DNA of 64,000 bases from Sinohyriopsis cumingii (GCA_028554795.2 CM068832.1:81735180-81799179), one strand, 5' to 3'; shown: positions 11,858-23,012, counted from the stretch's first letter. Notes: generated from the sequence alone by a model not told the origin. A program made the numbers and translations.

Positions 11858-12249
11858 TAGTCATATCTATCTATCTAGAACCTACGGTCATATCTATCTA
11901 GATTGAACATACGGTTATATCTATCTAGATTGAACATACAGTCATCAGTATCTAGTTTGAACCTATGGTCATATCTATCTAGATTAAACCTACACTCATC
12001 AGTATCTAGATATATGGACATCAGTATCTGGATAGATTTGCCAGTCATATTTATCTAGATTGAACCTACACTCATTGGTATCTAGATCTATGGTCATCAG
12101 TATCTAGATTGAATCTATGGTCATCATTATCTAGATCGAACCTATGTTCATCAGTATCTGCATTGAAACTATGGTCATATATATCTAGATTGAACCTACG
12201 GTCATCTCTTTCAAGATGGAGCCTATGGTTATCTCTATCTAGATGGAAT

Positions 12250-12497
12250 GGGGCCCCGAGTGGCCGAGTAGTCTAAAGTGCTCATCGTTATGGATCACTG
12301 TCATCTCACCTCTGTCTGTGTGGGTTCGAGTCCAGGATTCGGCCAGTGTGGATATGTGAGAAAGCTTGCCAGTAGCTTCTCGTGGGTCGGTGGTTCTTCC
12401 CGGGGTTTTCCCGGGTTCTTCTGCCACCATTAATACTGGCTGCCAGGCATAGCCTATCGTGTACTGAAAAATGGTATTAAACCCCACAACCACAACA
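12250..12497 (+). mobile_element. tRNA-derived SINE (family A), copy 6
   Basis: The head is GGGGCCCCGAGTGGCCGAGT, with full A and B boxes and the end GGTATTAAACCCCACAACCA. Flanks are minisatellite monomers (CTAGATGGAAT before, CTATATGGAA after), consistent with a target-site duplication that has drifted. Confidence 0.9.
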
Positions 12498-13043
12498 ACA
12501 GAAGATCTATATGGAACCTATGTTCATCAATATCTAGATTGAACCTATGGTCATCAGTATCTAGACTGAACCTATGGTCATATCTATCTAGATTGAACCT
12601 GTGGTCATATCTATCTAGATTGAACCTGTGGTCATTAGTATCTAAACTGAACCTACAGTCATATCTATCTAGATTGAACCTATGGTCATTAGTATTTAAT
12701 TTGCTCAGATTCTGAGGAAGGATGACTATGGATTGGATAACAACATTGTCCCATCGCCATTATATTGCTGTATAGTACATAATTTAATTTAAGATGTCTT
12801 GGGGATTACAATTACAAGTAAAGTTGGAAGGCATCTTTTTTTATCTATAATCAGTTCTAATAAAGAATGACTCCTTTATTTGATTATGAAAATAAAGTTC
12901 CACTTCAATCAACCCAGCAAATTGTTCCATATAAGTTGTTCCATATAAGTTACTCGAATCACAGTGCTGAAATATTTTTTTTTTTAATGGCAGTCATCTA
13001 TTGACCTGGAAAAGTGTACAGGGTACTGTACTTTAACTTTCAG

Positions 13044-13171
13044 ACAATCCAACACAAGCTGGCAGAAATAAAGACAGAGGTGTGTATTGGCCGATCCTTT
13101 GTGGACAGTTGTCTGGACATACACAGTAAAAAAGGGCTGGACTCTCATATGGCATCTATGGCCAAATACTG
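13044..13171 (+). CDS. ACADL: Long-chain acyl-CoA dehydrogenase, exon c
   Basis: The exon encodes TIQHKLAEIKTEVCIGRSF through AKYW, the helical C-terminal domain region (vertebrate TVQHKLAELKT...AKYW). It starts in phase 0 after the acceptor TTTCAG. It ends two bases into the Trp codon (TG|G), with the consensus donor GTGAGT at 13172. The downstream exon supplies the missing G. There are no internal stops or frameshifts. Confidence 0.94.
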
Positions 13172-13529
13172 GTGAGTCAGCAGTTTTTATTCTGGAGTTA
13201 CGATCCAAAAGGACTAAGTTAGCAATCGTCATCCATGATTTATGGTTAGATCCTATGATTCATCAATCTCCATCTCTTTTTTAGGGATACGAGTCAGTGG
13301 TCTTTATCACTGTAGGTTATAATTAAAATTTTATATCCTTTTTCTAGATCTTATTTATTATGTTATTCATTTAAAAGATCATTGCACAGAGAAAAGTATC
13401 TGTTTTTTATATAAGATTTAAATCCAGGAAGAATAAACACAAATAAAAGAATTGCATTTGTTGCCAGATAAGTATTTCAAAAGTGTAACAAGTAAAGACC
13501 TTTCTTTGGTGTTTAGGTACAGTGGCCCC

Positions 13530-13965
13530 TATTTATAATGCTGCACACTATAACACTGTCCCTCATATAACCCTGTCCTTTAACACTATTTCTCATATAA
13601 CACTGTCCCTGATATAACCCTGTCTTTTAACACTATTTCTCATATAACACTGTCCCTGATATAACCCTGTCTTTTTTAACACTATTTCTCATATAACACT
13701 GTCTCTAATATAACCTGACTTAACACCGTTCCTGATATAATACTGGTATTGTCATAGAAGTTAATGTGCTTGAATTCTTTTATCCAATAATAAACGATTT
13801 AATCTAAGACAGCCTCACCTATAACACAGTAGATTTTTATAGCTCCCTTAAAAGCATTATTTAAGGGACTACTGTATTAAATTTCAAATAGAATAGCCCC
13901 TCGCTATAAAGCTTAACAGTAGCCCCTCGCTAAAGGGCTTCACAGTAACCCCTCACTATAAGGCT
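13530..13965. repeat. Two short degenerate repeats (TATAACACTGTC type and CCCCTCGCTATA type)
   Basis: At 13530-13740, units of ~46 bp contain CTCATATAACACTGTCCCTG and ATATAACCCTGTC. At 13890-13965, three ~30-bp units contain AGCCCCTCGCTA. Both are in the last ACADL intron. A further ~70-bp duplication with CACATACAG(A/G)CTTCT occurs at 14060 and 14110. Confidence 0.8.
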
Positions 13966-14544
13966 TCACATTATACCTGAGTATAGTCATGGATCTAATT
14001 ATATCACAGTAACAGTTGATGCCAATAGAATGATGTTCAAATTTCAGAAAAAAAACATAACACATACAGACTTCTTACAGACTTGACTCTGTATGAACCA
14101 AACAGACAACACATACAGGCTTCTGACAGACTCGACTCTAACATACTGTACCAACTAGTCATGGTTTTTGTTTAGACCACATCAGTGGGAAGCAAGACAT
14201 ACTAGTCACTTTTTTAATGATGTTGGCAGACTCAGGTCTTCTGTATTATTTTGGTATGAATACATTTTCTGAACTCCTTGATGAACTTTCTTTATAAACA
14301 CAATTAATTTGGAGACCTACTTTTGTTTGATTCTGGACTTGATGTATAATTTCCAGTCCTTTTGTAAAGTCATGATTTTATGGCATGGATCTGCATCCAG
14401 CATGTGTTGTCCATCATCTTCCTTATATTATTCATCATCTGTCAGCATTTCTTTTTCTTTAAACTTAATCTCACTACTGAACCAATTTCATGCACATTTT
14501 GTGGAAATCATTCTGTCATGAAGGACTCTGAGATTTGTACAAAT

Positions 14545-14970
14545 GATGCCAGTCTGCAGTTAAATATATCCACCATTAAACCTTTGTACAAATGATGCCA
14601 ACCTGCATTTAAATATATCCACCATTAAACCTTTGTACAAATGATGCCAGTCTGCATTTAAATAAATCCACCATTAAACATTTGTACAACTGATGCCGGT
14701 CTACATTTAAATATATCCACCATTAAACCTTTGTACAACTGATGCCGGTCTGCATTTAAATATATCCACCATTAAACCATTGTACAAATGATGCCAACCT
14801 GCATTTAAATATATCCACCATTAAACCTTTGTACAACTGATGCCGGTCTGCATTTAAATATATCCACCATTAAACCTTTGTACAACTGATGCCGGTCTGC
14901 ATTTAAATATATCCACCATTAAACCTTTGTACAAATGATGCCAACCTGCATTTAAATATATCCACCATTA
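14545..14970. repeat. 49-bp minisatellite, ~8-9 copies
   Basis: The unit contains CTTTGTACAAATGATGCC, TGCATTTAAATATATCCACC and ATTAAAC. Two variants (AATGATGCCAACC and CTGATGCCGGTC) alternate, indicating spread by multi-unit blocks. Confidence 0.94.
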
Positions 14971-16050
14971 AACTTTTAATAACTGCTTTTTGAAAAACTG
15001 CTTAACAGAAGATGGTAATTGCAACCTTGGTGAAGTAGAGATGTTATGGCTAGAGGGGTTTGTAATCTTGCTTACTTGAGAAATTACTCATTCTTACTTT
15101 AACAGTTTTAGCATAATCATTCTTATTATGTTCATTATTTGATTTGGGTGGAATTATATATTCAAATTATTATTCTCTGTAATTACAAAGTGTTGAATAA
15201 GCTGGACAGAGGCATTAATTTGGAATTATAGTGAATTCAGATAAGGATATCTTGGAATATATTATTGTGATTTATTAAAAGACAAGGCACATCTCCATGT
15301 CACTACAGACATATCAATACCTTCAGCACCATACCTTAATTTGACTGGTACTAAATTAGAACTTTATTTATTAGGACTGGTGATAGAACTTTTTGGACTG
15401 TTTGGAATTCAATTCACAATACTCTAAGATTTTTTCTTAATTTTTCACTTTGTATTCTAGGGAAATAAATTTGTTTATTTTTACAAAACTCGTTGGTGTT
15501 TGCTCTTTTCTGTTTCTTAATTAAAGACTGTAGAGTTGTGATATCAGTATTAAAGTTATTTATGGTGGTTCATTAGTAATTATGAATCATTTTCTTCTTT
15601 GCCAACATGATTTTCTGGCTAAAAATCAGCTATCCTCATTAGCTCCACTTTCTATTGGAATCCCAAACCTCAGACATATCTGTGCTGGCATGGTCATGAT
15701 AGACTTGTTTGCTCTGCAAGATGTGAAAGTTTTTTTTAGCTTCCTCTAAAGGAAGCAGGAAGGATCGAAAGCATTCCTTCCTACCTCCTTGGATATTTCA
15801 TCATCCACCATTTCCAGGCGAATCATAATAATTATCAAGAGTGGTTGTCAGTCCCACACTGAGACAGACCTTTATGAGGAATAAAACCCATGAAAATATC
15901 GATATTGTTACTTCTAAGACCCATTTATAACCACTTATCCTTTGATAATGTTATGAAGGCCATTTTACCACACCAGAGCAAAGATGTTTTCATTGGGCTT
16001 AGTAGTATTGACACAAAAAGTGTTCCAACATTTTACAGCAGCAAACTGTC
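14971..16050. other. ACADL intron, no gene seen
   Basis: AT-rich sequence without a recognisable gene, repeat array or conserved motif. Confidence 0.5.
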
Positions 16051-16051
16051 C

Positions 16052-16545
16052 TACAGTATGTCTAAGTACAGTGCTAGGGTTAGGGTTACAGTATGTCTAA
16101 GTACAGTGCTAGGGTTAGGGTTACAATATGTCTAAGTACAGTGCTAGGGTTAGGGTTACAGTATGGCTAAGTACAGTGTTAGGGTTAGGGTTACAGTATG
16201 GCTAAGTACAGTGCTAGGATTAGGGTTACAGTATGTCTAAGTACAGTGTTAGGGTTACACTATGGCTAAGTACAGTGCTAGGGTTAGGGTTACAGTATGG
16301 CTAAGTACAGTGCAAGGGTTAGGGTTACAGTATGGCTAAGTACAGTGTTAGGGTTAGGATTACAGTATGGCTAAGTACAGTGCTAGGGTTAGGGTTACAG
16401 TATGGCTAAGTACAGTGTTAGGGTTATGGTTACAGTATGGCTAAGTACAGTGTTAGGGGTAGGGTTACAGTATGGCTAAGTACAGTGTTAGGGTTAGGGT
16501 TACAGTATGGCTAAGTACAGTGCTAGGGTTAGGTTTTAGAGTTAG
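16052..16545. repeat. 35-bp minisatellite containing TTAGGG pairs, ~14 copies
   Basis: Each unit is ACAGTATGGCTAAGTACAGT followed by GCTAGGGTTAGGGTT, so every monomer carries about two telomere-type TTAGGG repeats. Variants include single base changes and loss of one hexamer (near 16250). The array ends in looser GGTTAGGTTTTAGAGTTAGG sequence. Confidence 0.94.
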
Positions 16546-16689
16546 GATTAGGGTTTGGGGACCCTAATTAGCTCTGGCCTAGGGAGAATTACTTCTGCTC
16601 CTTAACTTACTTCTGACAATGAAGTCACCAAAGTTCTTATTTCTGCAATAAGCGGTAACTAATTTATGGGAAAATACGGCGGGGAATCT

Positions 16690-17150
16690 TTGCCTGAATT
16701 TCACTATACCCTTCTTTGATTAGTTTGGCCACTTGTGTTGCTTTTGTGTTATATGTAATGATAAACGAGATTAGTTTTTTAGAATTTTCATGTAAATTCA
16801 GGCCACCAGGCATTAATGATTTTAGTTTTTGTATCCAATAATGTTCTCTTTTCGTTGATCGAACAATCGTTCATCAAATGGTCTGAGGTATTAAAATGGT
16901 TAGAGACAGATTTATTTGCCTTATGCCTGATATCAAATCTGTGTCTAGTGAATCTGTCTCTTAATGTAAGACTGGTTTGTCCTACATATTGTATGCCACA
17001 TTTTTGACATGTGATTAGGTATATAACTTTTTAGAATTGCATGAAAGATTTTGCTTAACATAAAATGCTTGATTAGTCTGATGACTTGAAATTTTCTACT
17101 TCCTTAAAAAAGGGACAAGTGCAGCAGCAACTGCTATTGCATGGTTTTGC
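16690..17150 (-). pseudogene. PLE-1 GIY-YIG endonuclease domain and Cys-rich linker
   Basis: On the minus strand the frame from 17030 reads KVIYLITCQKCGIQYVGQT and continues through a basic LRDRFTRHRFDI segment to NAWWPEF with no stop. The VIYLI...YVG pair is the GIY-YIG core as it appears in Penelope-like elements, and the following Arg/His residues fit the catalytic face. Upstream of it (17150-17040) is a CCCTC-type Cys cluster and a second CxxC-like cluster with stops, corresponding to the zinc-binding linker typical of these enzymes. It should nick target DNA to prime reverse transcription. Confidence 0.82.
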
Positions 17151-17196
17151 TTTTGCTACTACATGTTTTGTATCCGAATTTTTTATGGTATTGTTC

Positions 17197-18868
17197 TTAA
17201 TTTGTTGAAGAAATCATTTTGAATACCCTCATGCTCTTAAAAGCTCTAAACAGTGTGTTTGTAGCCCTCTGAAAATCTTCCTTCCTGGAACTAATTCTGT
17301 CAGATCTAATAATTTGTGATTTTAAGATCCCCCTAAAGGTGTGCAAATGGTGAAAAGAAGATATATGTAGTAACTGATGTGTATCCATCGACTTAAAGAA
17401 TACCTTTGTATCTAAAATTTTGGTATTTCCAAACATATGTCTTTTAAAAATTGTTGTATCTAGAAAATCGACAGAGGTGTCGCTAACTGTAGCTTTTAGC
17501 TTTACGGATGGATGGAAATTATTTAAAGTTTGGATAAAATGATCAAAATCTTCCCTGGAATAAGTCCAAATTAGAAAAATATCATCCAGAAACTTTAAAT
17601 ATAATAAGGGAAGAAGGTAACAACTTTTGAATGCTTTTTTTCCCCACTCCGCCATAAAAATATTTGCATAACTCGGGTGAATTTCTTTCCCATTTGCTGT
17701 TCCTGAAATTTGTAAAAACCAGTTACTATTGAATTCAAAATCATTATTTTCTAAACAAAGTTTCAAAAGTTCCAAAATTTCTAAATCTGGTCTACCAGGG
17801 TGTGCATTTGCTTTAAAACTGTTAAACACCACCTTCAATCTATCCTTATTGTCAACATTTGTGTACATACTTTCTACATCCAAAATGGCAAGAAAGCTGC
17901 TGGAAGGGATTTGAAACTGTCTAATTTTCTCCAAAAATTCCACCATATCTCTGAGATAGGACAAGTGTTAAGCAGCTAATGGTGCTAAGAATGAATTTGT
18001 ATATTCCAAAATGCGATATGATTCACTCCCCACATCAGATATTATTGGTCTTCCTGGTGGAATTTTAAATGGAATAGACCATGCTTCGGGGCTTTGTGAA
18101 TTTTAGGTAAAGTATAAATATGCCTTGGCCTAGGGTTCTCAGCTGGTGTCAAGTACTAGATTTGCTTTTTACTAATGTGCTTATTGTTTGCCAAACGATG
18201 TATGATTTTAGTTATTTGTTTACTTGTAGTAGGATAAATAGGTTGTTCTAATTTCCTGTAATGCTTAGAGTTAGCAAGTTGCCAATCTATTTCCCAAATG
18301 TATCTTTTTTATCTAAGACAACCCTTGCTGAACCTTTATCTGCCATTTTGATAATAACTTCAGAGTCCTTGTGAAGTGTTTTGATAGCCGCTAACTCATT
18401 AGCCGGAAGATTAGGTTTTTCTCTTTCCATTTTCATCTTAGAAGCATTCTTAAAGATACGGTCAGTTATCTCTCTAAATGATGGTGTAAGGGTAGAAGGC
18501 GGTGGGCACCAATTGCTTTTATCTGTAAAAGGGGTCTTAGTCATCGTGTTTTTGGAATGAAAGAATTTAGTGATCATTAATTTTCTTGTGAATTCCTTTA
18601 TTGGTTGCGTAATTGTTGAGTGATCAATATATTTTGGTGTTGGAATTAATTTTAAACCCCTTTCTAAAAGTGATCTCTCAGAAACAGAAAGTCTGTTAGA
18701 GCTTAGGTTTACTATGTTGCTACCCAATTTTGTTTGTGTTGACCTGGCTGTGTCCTTCAGGATTGGCCGAAAATCCGATTTGTAAAGATTGATCTGTTGT
18801 ACCCACTTATTGACAATGCTGTTGGCTGTTTTGTTTCTACATGTGCTTTTACAGGACACAAACATCAC
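17197..18868 (-). pseudogene. PLE-1 reverse transcriptase, broken
   Basis: The N-terminal part (18868-18287, open) has LSVSERSLLERGL, a KSNWCPPP-type motif and VIIKMADKGSARVVLDKKD. The RT proper has IPPGRPIIS (near 18040), LDVESMYTNV, a GTA.GKE.HPSYANIFMAEW block and the catalytic FLDDIFLIW, followed by the thumb with FHPSVKLK and VDFLDTTI. Breaks: a frameshift near 18288, an in-frame TAG near 18150, a frameshift in a run of C at about 18085-18092 (between HKAP and PEAWSIPF), and a TAA at 17968-17970. The catalytic core from 17964 to 17197 is itself open. I did not assemble a repaired protein. Confidence 0.88.
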
Positions 18869-18879
18869 TTTCTAAATGA

Positions 18880-20340
18880 ATCCCATCCGACTAAAGAAAA
18901 CAACCTCCGCTGATATTGCTATCTAGGATTCTGACCCTGTGAGTTGAATCAAACTTTCGTTAAGTTTCCTGATATTAAATGCTTCCTTGGGTTTCATTTC
19001 ATCCATAAGCACTAAACCGGGTTTTGAGCTAGGAAAATTTCCGAGTCTGGGAATGTTGCTCAAGCTATCTTCACTAAATCCTTCATTTTTTGCACTACTG
19101 CGGTGGTGTTGTCATTATCTCTGTCGTTTATACCTACGTTGACAATTATTTCTTCTGGTTTCTCCTTGTGTTTGTAATTTCTGTTTATTACCTATTTCAT
19201 TTCCGATTCTTGATGCGTTCAAATCTCCAATTATTACAGTTGATTGTGTTAATCTTGGTAGCTTCCAGTCCGCTTTGTCGCCATGGTGTTGAGTAAACCA
19301 TGTTAACTTATGTGGTGATATGACCATGATGGCATACGTCTGTATCTGGTAGCATGGCGACAAGGAGCGTGAGCTGCTTGGAGATGGTGAGCAACTTGGG
19401 GACCGTGATTGTCGGTCTGGTGACCTATCCCACCTTGGAGAAGGAGTCCTTGATGTTATCCAAGCATTCAGAGCATCCACCAATGATTTTACAAGATCTG
19501 ATGTTGTTGATGTGGCGTGCTTCGGCATGTTTGGTGTTGTTGACAAAATTCTTTCTAAAGATCGCTTCGTAGGACTTGAGCTCGGTTCTCGAGGTTCTTA
19601 CTGTTTGGAGTTTACTAGCTGTGTCTTTGGCCTAAAATCCACTTTCTGTTTGTTGGGTGTCCTGTGTGGGAGTGTGTCTAAAACTTGCAGTCATTAGAAC
19701 CAATTATTAAACTGAATCGGATTGTATACTGCTTTCTGTGGGCTCACTTTTTTTTGATGGATCTTTTGCCGAGGGCTCTTAGGAATATACTGATTGATGT
19801 CCCATGCATTGCTTCCACCTTTGTTGTTGGCTGTTTTGGGTGGTGTTTGAATTCCTAGTGGAGTCGATTTGTTGTCTGGATGGAACAGCTATAAAAGACT
19901 TCACAATCCATTAATACTCCTGTATTGTATCCAGGCTCAGTTTATTCCTGAAGTTTCGTTTCGCCCAGCCTAGTGCTTGGTTGGATAGGTTGTTGAGGGT
20001 GAATCTGCAAATCCAAGTCCTACTATCATGCCCATCAGTTTGGAGATCCTGGTTTTGTAATGACTGGTTAAGGCCTCAGTGACCTTTGTAGCCCACATTC
20101 TATTTAATCTTTCCAATTCCTGTGTAAGTCCTGGTGTTGGTTGGGCTGGTTTTAAAAATTTGTCTAATAGTTGGACCTGTTGTTCTGAGTCCGATCACTT
20201 GGTTTTTCATGATATTATAGTGGTGTATGGCCTGCAAAATTGGGTAGAAGAGTTTTATCCATTGGCTGTTGGGGTTATTGTCCAGTCGGCATACTGGCCT
20301 CTCCTGAATTGCTGATTTGTTCCGGGCATCCTGCTAAAAA
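18880..20340 (-). pseudogene. PLE-1 upstream coding region with Ser/Pro-rich and SGNH-like parts
   Basis: On the minus strand, fragments of coding sequence precede the RT. A segment near 20100-19930 encodes TSHYKTRISKLMG and, after a frame change, ALGWAKRNFRNKLSLDTIQE. A Ser/Pro/Arg-rich stretch (SPSCSPSPSSSRSLSP) lies at about 19420-19350. At 19260-19050 there are VIIGDLNASRIG and, in a shifted frame, IIVNVGINDRDND. The last two resemble blocks I (GDS) and III (GxND) of SGNH/GDSL hydrolases, although the Ser of block I reads Leu here. Stops and frameshifts occur throughout. That this belongs to the same element as the RT is inferred from strand and adjacency. Confidence 0.5.
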
Positions 20341-20650
20341 AAATATATAGGGGTGATGAGGTTGGGGTGGGTGATTTAGGTGCTAGTGTAAGGGCAACCT
20401 AAAGTTATTAGTCAAGAACCTGAAATAAATGATTAAAAATACCTGAAAAGAAAATATGATAATACAGTAAAAGAAATACAGTATAACACTGTACTTATCT
20501 GTAAGTCAGATGCTGCAAATTTAGTTGATATTTCTGTTACACTCCAATGAATGTCACAAGATCTTTCGGCTAATGCCTTCTTCAGGTGACAAAACAGTCT
20601 GAAGAGCTATGTGTGCTGGTGGGGTATATATACACAGTAGTTTGTTTAAT

Positions 20651-21404
20651 GCCTTAGTGACGTTGAGAAAATCAGCTTATGCCAGTGAATGCTTCAGCAT
20701 GGGTATGCAGTAAATCTGCTTTTCATTCACCGGTGCACCACGCTGATCTGCTTGGGTGTGACGTACTCAATTCTTCGTCCTATTGTATTCAATTATTCAG
20801 CTGACTGCCTGGCATTAAGATCAGTTTGAGAAATCTTGTGTGAATATAGTTACTATGTATATTGTAAAAATTTAAAATATTAATTCAGAACGTTAGTACT
20901 TGTAGTAAGTTCTTTAATTTTTGAAAACAATGATTTTTAAATCTGGCGGAAAAGATGATTGTATATGCATTAAAATAAAATCTTTAACAGACTATTTATG
21001 TTATAACTAAATGAATTGAAATATAATTGTACTACTCTTTGCATTATACAACACATAGCCCCTGGAGAGTAGCATGGAGTTTCCAATATTAAGTATGATG
21101 TGTTGTTGAGACCGTAATGTGTTTTACTAGGGTGTATGATTACAACCTTAACACTAAACCCTAGGAGACTTATTATAATTCAGCCTTTGTGTTTAATATT
21201 CCTATGATTCAAGCTATTCATTCAAAATTTTGGATCTATTTGGATTAATTTTCATTGTGGTGGTATGCAAGATTTTTTGAATGGAGCAGATATTTTTTGT
21301 AAAATTTACCAAATCTGGAGATAATGCACTAAAATAGATAAATTACTACAGGCTTAATTGGGGTAAATACTGTACTTTTGCTTAACTAAGATGATGGACT
21401 GGGT
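20651..21404. other. ACADL intron, AT-rich; left copy of an 85-bp dispersed duplicate
   Basis: No gene is seen. The stretch 21310-21395 (AAATCTGGAGATAATGCACT... TACTACAGG...TTGGGGTAAATA) recurs in diverged form at 23124-23210. Each copy directly precedes a minisatellite. Confidence 0.6.
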
Positions 21405-22088
21405 CATTTTAGACGTCACGGTACATGCTGGTCATTTTAGACCTCAACGGTACATGCTGGTCAGTTTAGACCTCAACGGTACATGCTGGTCAGTTTAGAC
21501 CTCAACGGTACATGCTGGTCAGTTTAGACCTCAACGGTACATGCTGGTCAGTTTAGACCTCAACGGTACATGCTGGTCAGTTTAGACCTCAACGGTACAT
21601 GCTGGTCAGTTTAGACCTCACGGTACATGCTGGTCAGTTTAGACCTCACGGTACATGCTGGTCAGTTTAGACCTCACGGTACATGCTGGTCAGTTTAGAC
21701 CTCACGGTACATGCTGGTCTTTTTAGACCTCACGGTACATGCTGGTCATTTTAGACCTCACGGTACATGCTGGTCATTTTAGACCTCACGGTACATGCTG
21801 GTCATTTTAGACCTCACGGTACATGCTGGTCATTTTAGACCTCACGGTACATGCTGGTCATTTTAGACCTCACGGTACATGCTGGTCATTTTAGACCTCA
21901 CGGTACATGCTGGTCATTTTAGACCTCACAGTACATGCTGGTCTTTTTAGACCTCATGGTACATGCTGGTCTTTTTAGACCTCACAGTACATGCTGGTCT
22001 TTTTAGACCTCACAGTACATGCTGCATGGTACATGCTGGTCATTTTAGACCTCATGGTACATGCTGGTCATTTTAGACCTCATGGTAC
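21405..22088. repeat. 28/29-bp minisatellite, ~24 copies
   Basis: The unit is GGTCAGTTTAGACCTCAACG followed by GTACATGCT. The first third carries CTCAACGG (29 bp); later copies carry CTCACGG (28 bp) and TCATTTTAGA. Variants are in contiguous blocks (CAGTTTAG, then CATTTTAG, then CTTTTTAG), a record of stepwise expansion. Each unit includes GTACATGC and the partial palindrome GGTC...GACC. Confidence 0.95.
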
Positions 22089-22112
22089 ACAAAAACTACT
22101 GTTATTTACACC

Positions 22113-22152
22113 TCTACATGTGCTTTTACAGGACACAAACATCACTTTCTAA
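22113..22152. repeat. 40-bp exact copy of PLE-1 sequence
   Basis: Identical over 40 bases to 18836-18875, same orientation, starting TCTACATGTGCTTTTACAGG. In PLE-1 this segment lies at the start of the RT coding region. It is probably a small fragment of a second copy or a duplicated terminal segment. Confidence 0.9.
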
Positions 22153-22460
22153 TTTATAGGAACAGGCAAGTATGCAGACTTCTATCATTTATTCCTGCTT
22201 TCACAGCATCTGCACCCACATGATATAATCTTGACTCTCAACAAGTCTTTATTAACAAACAGGTATAGAAACAACTATCATTGAAAAGCCTGGCAATTAC
22301 ATACTTTGTTAGAAGGACTAAAATTTCCTTCTTGTAATTACTTTACATGAAAGATTAATTAATATCAGTAAAAGAAATACTAACTCTCTGACCACTTGCT
22401 GTAATAATACATATACGTCAATACAAACAGACCTCACCTACACCATAGTGCACCCCTGAT

Positions 22461-22612
22461 TAAGGATATCTGTACTGGTATAAAGTAACTCGAAATAACA
22501 CTTGTATGTCTCCCTTGAATGGCATTATCATGAAGGATATCTGTACTGGTATAAAGTGACTCAACATATAACACTTGTATGGTTCCCTTGACAAGTATTA
22601 TAGTGAGAGATA
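22461..22612. repeat. ~84-bp tandem duplication, two copies
   Basis: AAGGATATCTGTACTGGTAT AAAGT(A/G)ACTC occurs at 22464 and 22535, each followed by AACACTTGTATG and CCCTTGA. This is a simple two-copy duplication in the last ACADL intron. Confidence 0.85.
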
Positions 22613-22749
22613 ACTATTATCCAAACGTCACCAGGGTAGGTTCTGTACCAGTGTGGTTTATTGTACTGCAGCTTGAAAAAGGGACAAACATCTTGAATAA
22701 TGTTACTTTAGCTTTAATAAGGACAGTTTGAACATACTACTGCTTAAAT

Positions 22750-23012
22750 GGGGCCCTGAGTGGCCAAGTGGTCTAAAGCACTCTCCTTTATGGATCACTG
22801 CCATTTCACCTCTGTGTGGGTTCAAGTCTCAGATTCTGCCAATGTGGGTATGTGAGAAAGCCTGCCAGTAGCTTCTTGTGGGACGGTGGTTCTTTCCGTG
22901 GATTTTCCCAGGTTCTTCCTCCACCATTAATACTGGCTGCCATGTATAGCCGATCATGTGCTGAAAAATGGTGTTAAACCCTGCAACAACAACAACAACA
23001 ACAACAACAACA
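22750..23012 (+). mobile_element. tRNA-derived SINE (family A), copy 7
   Basis: The head GGGGCCCTGAGTGGCCAAGT is followed by a shortened B-box region (CTCTGTGTGGGTTCAAGTC, lacking the second CTGTC), the standard body and GGTGTTAAACCCTGC with an uninterrupted (AAC)9-10 tail. It is in the last ACADL intron, same strand as the gene. Confidence 0.9.

Larger units (their letters stand above)
10225..12700. repeat. 27-bp minisatellite, ~2.4 kb, interrupted by three SINEs
   Basis: The unit is 27 bp, with forms such as GAACCTACGGTCATCTCTAT plus CAAGATG or CTAGATT. A homogeneous core of ~12 near-perfect copies lies at 11077-11400; the flanks are diverged. Because 27 is a multiple of three, all frames on both strands can stay open across the core, giving long repetitive open frames of nine-residue periods. 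Those are not genes: the frames overlap, have no splice context and degrade with the array. SINEs are inserted at 10364, 11617 and 12250. Confidence 0.95.
16690..20650 (-). mobile_element. Penelope-like retroelement (PLE-1), decayed, in ACADL intron
   Basis: Read on the minus strand, the order is: a 5' region with a hammerhead-like hairpin (20564-20585); a broken upstream coding region (20340-18880); the PLE reverse transcriptase with its N-terminal domain (18868-17197); a Cys-rich linker; and a GIY-YIG endonuclease (about 17150-16690). RT followed by C-terminal GIY-YIG defines the canonical Penelope-like elements. Several stops and frameshifts disable it. The outer ends are approximate because I could not identify both terminal repeats. 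The element is antisense to ACADL. Confidence 0.85.

Noticed and set aside
19115..19546. 143-codon minus-strand frame as an independent SR-rich host protein
   Set aside because: It lies just upstream of and on the same strand as the Penelope RT, and its sequence is frame-broken relative to a longer coding trace, so it is better read as part of the decayed element.
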